Of a DNA stretch of 64,000 bases, positions 61,434 to 64,000 are shown piece by piece. This DNA comes from Aeromicrobium ginsengisoli (lineage in GTDB: Bacteria; Actinomycetota; Actinomycetes; Propionibacteriales; Nocardioidaceae), in the NCBI RefSeq assembly GCF_004134905.2, contig NZ_SDPQ02000002.1, positions 620,001 to 684,000 on the forward strand, given 5' to 3'. Made by a program: the position numbers and the translations under genes. Within the stretch, counting starts at the first letter, position 1. Every line of letters starts with the position of its first letter. The notes under the pieces are model-generated. The model did no database searches, was not told where the DNA came from, and worked only from the letters and a program-made list of their open reading frames with translations.

Positions 61434-62617
61434 GCGCGGGAGTGGCGGCGATGGCACCGATTCCGGTCCCACCGTTCGGCTCGGTGCCGTTCCTGGACCT
61501 CGGCACCACGACTGCGGTGGTCGCCACCGAGGTGCGGGTGGGTTGGGAGAAGGTGATCGCCTCCAACCGTTTCGTCGGCGGCGAAGAGGTCAAGACGTTC
61601 GAGGACGAGTGGGCGGAATACTGCGGCACCGAGTACGCCGTCGGGGTCGGCAACGGAACCGATGCCTTGGTCCTGGCGCTGCGTGCCCTCGAGCTCGGCC
61701 CGGGCGACGAGATCATCGTGCCGGCGAACACGTTCGTCGCCACGGTGGAGGCCATCGTGCTCGTCGGCGCAACCCCGCGGTTCGTCGACGTCGCCCTGGA
61801 CACCGGGCTGATGGGCGCTGCCGAGGTCGAGGCAGCCGTGTCCGACCGGACCCGGGCGATCATCGCGGTCCACCTGTTCGGCCAGCTCACCGACATGGAT
61901 GCTCTCGGCAGGTGTGCGACCCAGCACGGTCTGGTGCTGATCGAGGACGCCGCCCAGGCCCATGGGGCCACGTGGCGCGGCATCCGGGCGGGGAGCTTCG
62001 GTGCTGTCGGCTGCTTCAGCTTCTACCCGGGCAAGAACCTCGGGGCGTTCGGCGATGCCGGAGCCGTGGTCACCTCGGACGAGGGCATCGCCGAGCGCAT
62101 CCGCTCGATGCGCGACCACGGGCGGCCCGGAGGCGCTGAGGACCGGCACTACAACCATGTCCGCATCGGGACCAACAGCCGGCTCGACACGGTTCAGGCC
62201 GTGACGCTGTCCGCCAAGCTGCGGCACCTCGACCACTGGAACGCGGATCGTCACCGCGTGGCGCGGCTCTACGCAGAGGAGCTTCCTTCGACGGCTGTGC
62301 CGCTGCGTCAGCTCGAGCACTCCCACAGTGCGTACCACCTGATGGTGGTCAGGGTCCCGGATCGAGACCGCGTGCGGGCCGAGCTGGCCGCCCTCGGCAT
62401 CGGCTCCGGCATCCACTACCCGACGCCGTGCCACCAGCTGGAGCCGTACCTGCACTGGTCTCCTGGTGAGCTGCCGAACGTGGAGACTCTGGCCGGACAG
62501 ATCCTGTCCCTGCCGATGTATCCGAGCCTGCCCGACACCGACGTGCTGCGCGTCTGCGAAGCGCTCTCCCACATCACCGCCGACCTGGAGCCTTTCGGTG
62601 ACCGGCCCGGAGAGTGA
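61430..62617 (+). CDS. DegT/DnrJ/EryC1/StrS-family sugar aminotransferase
   Basis: A 395-residue PLP-dependent aminotransferase. The fold motifs are VGVGNGTDALVLALRAL, PANTFVATVEAIVLVG, IEDAAQAHGATWRG and FSFYPGKNLGAFGDAGAVVT, where the lysine binds PLP. It transfers an amino group from glutamate to a keto-sugar nucleotide made by the preceding dehydrogenase. ATG 61430 has GGGGAGG upstream and a 4-base overlap with the previous gene. Confidence 0.92.
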   Translation: MSAGVAAMAPIPVPPFGSVPFLDLGTTTAVVATEVRVGWEKVIASNRFVGGEEVKTFEDEWAEYCGTEYAVGVGNGTDALVLALRALELGPGDEIIVPANTFVATVEAIVLVGATPRFVDVALDTGLMGAAEVEAAVSDRTRAIIAVHLFGQLTDMDALGRCATQHGLVLIEDAAQAHGATWRGIRAGSFGAVGCFSFYPGKNLGAFGDAGAVVTSDEGIAERIRSMRDHGRPGGAEDRHYNHVRIGTNSRLDTVQAVTLSAKLRHLDHWNADRHRVARLYAEELPSTAVPLRQLEHSHSAYHLMVVRVPDRDRVRAELAALGIGSGIHYPTPCHQLEPYLHWSPGELPNVETLAGQILSLPMYPSLPDTDVLRVCEALSHITADLEPFGDRPGE

Positions 62618-63242
62618 GCCCCGGCAGGTCTACCTCGCCGAGGAGGATGGCGCGGCCTACGGCCCATGGGGTCGGGGCTTCCTGCGCTGCGGAACCGTCG
62701 TGTACAGCGGGTGCAGCATCGGCGAGCGGCTGGAGACCGGCCACAACGTCGTGATCCGTGAGGACTGCGAGCTCGGCGACGACGTGTCGATCTGGAGCAA
62801 CACCGTGATCGACTACGGCACGGTGATCGGTGACGGTGTGAAGATCCACTGCAACTGCTACGTGGCTCAGTACACCGAGATCGGCGACGGCGCCTTCCTC
62901 GCGCCCGGGGTGAGCATCGCGAACGACCTCTACCCGGGTCAGGAGAGCTCGCGCGAGGTGATGTCCGGACCGTTCATCGGTGCGGGTGCCCAGCTCGGTG
63001 TGAACGTGACAGTCCTGCCCTTCGTACGGATCGGGGACGGCGCGATCATCGGCGCCGGCTCGGTCGTGACCCGCGACGTGGAAGCCGGGGCGGTGGCGTT
63101 CGGCAACCCGGCACGGGTCCGCGGAAGGGTCGAGGACCTGGTGCCGGTCGAGGATCGCGTCGACGGTGCCGTACGTCCCGCTGGCCACCGCTTCTCCCTC
63201 CGCAAGCGCGCTGCCGCCTCCGACGAGGAACCGGTGCCGTGA
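62598..63242 (+). CDS. left-handed beta-helix sugar N-acyltransferase
   Basis: A 214-residue hexapeptide-repeat acyltransferase (about residues 28-170: CSIGERLETGHNVVIREDCELGDDVSIWSNTVIDYGTVIGDG, shown in part), with IGAGSVVTRDVEAGAVAFGNPARVRG closing the helix. It would acetylate the amine placed by the aminotransferase, like WlbB/WbpD. GTG 62598 overlaps the previous gene by 20 bases. The last 40 residues are basic and disordered. Confidence 0.88.
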   Translation: MTGPESEPRQVYLAEEDGAAYGPWGRGFLRCGTVVYSGCSIGERLETGHNVVIREDCELGDDVSIWSNTVIDYGTVIGDGVKIHCNCYVAQYTEIGDGAFLAPGVSIANDLYPGQESSREVMSGPFIGAGAQLGVNVTVLPFVRIGDGAIIGAGSVVTRDVEAGAVAFGNPARVRGRVEDLVPVEDRVDGAVRPAGHRFSLRKRAAASDEEPVP

Positions 63243-63922
63243 ACGCGTGGCTGGCTGAGCATGTGCGTCCGCCGCGATCGCGCCGACAGCCACGGCACGA
63301 GGTGCGCCAGTACGCGGGCAAGCGGACCTTCGACGTCGTGATGGCATCGGTCCTGCTGCTCGTGCTGGCACCCGTGATGGTGCTGGCCTTCGTCGCGGTG
63401 CGTGCGACCAGTCCGGGCGGCGCGGTCTTCCGCCAGGTCCGGGTCGGAGCGCTGCAGCGACCCTTCGTCCTGCTGAAGTTCCGGACCATGGTGCGGGACT
63501 GCTCGCACGAGGCGCACGAGGCCTTCGTGCGACAGATGATGTCCGGTGACGACCCGCGGTCGCGCGACGGACTCTACAAGCTGGACAACGACCCGCGCGT
63601 GACGCGGGTGGGACGCATCCTCCGGCGCACCAGCATCGATGAGCTGCCCCAGCTGGTCAACGTGCTGCGGGGCGACATGTCCTTGGTCGGACCGCGTCCC
63701 GCCCTGCCGTGGGAGGTCGAGCTGTTCCCGGCCTCGGCCTCGTCCCGTTTCCTCGTGCGACCCGGGCTGACCGGTCTGTGGCAGATCAGCGGCCGGAACC
63801 GGCTCACGATGCTCGACGGATTGCGCCTTGACGTGGAGTACGTCACGAGGCCTGCGTTGTGGACCGACCTGAGGATCCTGCTCGTCACCCCGCTGACGAT
63901 GCTGCGCGGAGGCGCTCGATGA
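63239..63922 (+). CDS. initiating sugar transferase (undecaprenyl-phosphate glycosylphosphotransferase type)
   Basis: A 227-residue bacterial sugar transferase that loads the first sugar phosphate onto a lipid carrier. A basic N-terminus precedes one re-entrant membrane helix (about residues 30-55), then VFRQVRVGALQRPFVLLKFRTMV, RRTSIDELPQLVNVLRGDMSLVGPRPALPWEV and RPGLTGLWQISGRN, the usual catalytic DE and PRP signatures. It lacks the large N-terminal membrane part of WcaJ. GTG 63239 and ATGA overlaps link it to neighbours on both sides. Confidence 0.92.
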   Translation: MNAWLAEHVRPPRSRRQPRHEVRQYAGKRTFDVVMASVLLLVLAPVMVLAFVAVRATSPGGAVFRQVRVGALQRPFVLLKFRTMVRDCSHEAHEAFVRQMMSGDDPRSRDGLYKLDNDPRVTRVGRILRRTSIDELPQLVNVLRGDMSLVGPRPALPWEVELFPASASSRFLVRPGLTGLWQISGRNRLTMLDGLRLDVEYVTRPALWTDLRILLVTPLTMLRGGAR

Positions 63923-64000
63923 GCCGCGTCGTGGACGCTCCGCCGTTCGCCTCGGACGACCTCTCCATGGGTGCCGGTGCGGCGCGGGACACGATGACGG
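63919..64000 (+). CDS. polysaccharide-cluster gene, partial
   Basis: Only the first 27 codons (MSRVVDAPPFASDDLSMGAG and on) are in the window. The ATG overlaps the sugar transferase stop by 4 bases, so it belongs to the same operon. Too little is present to name a function. Confidence 0.6.
   Translation, partial: MSRVVDAPPFASDDLSMGAGAARDTMT

Overview
The window is high-GC DNA with dense, short-spaced genes, many GTG starts and 4-base ATGA/GTGA start-stop overlaps. Gene content is clearly actinobacterial: WhiB1, a SigR/RsrA pair, a PdtaS-type kinase, BldC, a fused Kgd 2-oxoglutarate decarboxylase, bL37, GAF-ANTAR regulators and a DUF6104 protein. The overall set resembles Nocardioidaceae (an Aeromicrobium-like organism would fit), but the genus is inference. 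No rRNA, tRNA, CRISPR array, transposase or phage gene was seen.

Layout. 1-7757: an amino-sugar locus. A ROK repressor and an ABC sugar importer face a cytoplasmic GH89 alpha-N-acetylglucosaminidase, a MurQ-like etherase and a BadF-type amino-sugar kinase across an 84-bp control region. 7760-14299: two GAF-ANTAR proteins around an unknown small gene, a frameshifted PAP2/AUR1-like gene, a MarR-oxidoreductase pair with a clear palindromic operator, and a thioredoxin-reductase-like flavoprotein with an extra N-terminal domain. 14301-20451: mixed housekeeping and small genes. 20457-22281: a Zur-box-controlled zinc-free L36, ArfB, PadR and a CBS protein. 22358-39779: a core block whose order resembles mycobacterial chromosomes as I recall them: hisN-rsgA-aroA, SRAP, sigR-rsrA, bL37, pdtaS, whiB1. 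It is interrupted by a sigma factor fused to its own anti-sigma/membrane part, an asymmetric ABC exporter pair and an IlvG-like enzyme. 39908-47000: malic enzyme, a dehydrogenase, an ATPase, and kgd with DUF6104. 47129-56629: ECF sigma factor with membrane partner, reductases, SDR, epoxide hydrolase with a divergent WYL regulator, and a membrane EEP phosphatase. 56655-64000: BldC, a LAL-type LuxR regulator, then the start of a surface-polysaccharide cluster (dehydrogenase, aminotransferase, acyltransferase, initiating sugar transferase) that runs off the window.

The most informative signals are regulatory: a GGAAT-N18-GTT SigR promoter placed exactly before a second, longer sigR start; a 15-bp Zur palindrome before the cysteine-free L36; a repeated TANNNT-N6/7-start-codon arrangement at thirteen genes, implying leaderless mRNAs; and six strong hairpins at operon ends. 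The most unusual proteins are the sigma/anti-sigma/transmembrane fusion, the ABC pair with one fully dead nucleotide site, and the GH89-MurQ-kinase combination.
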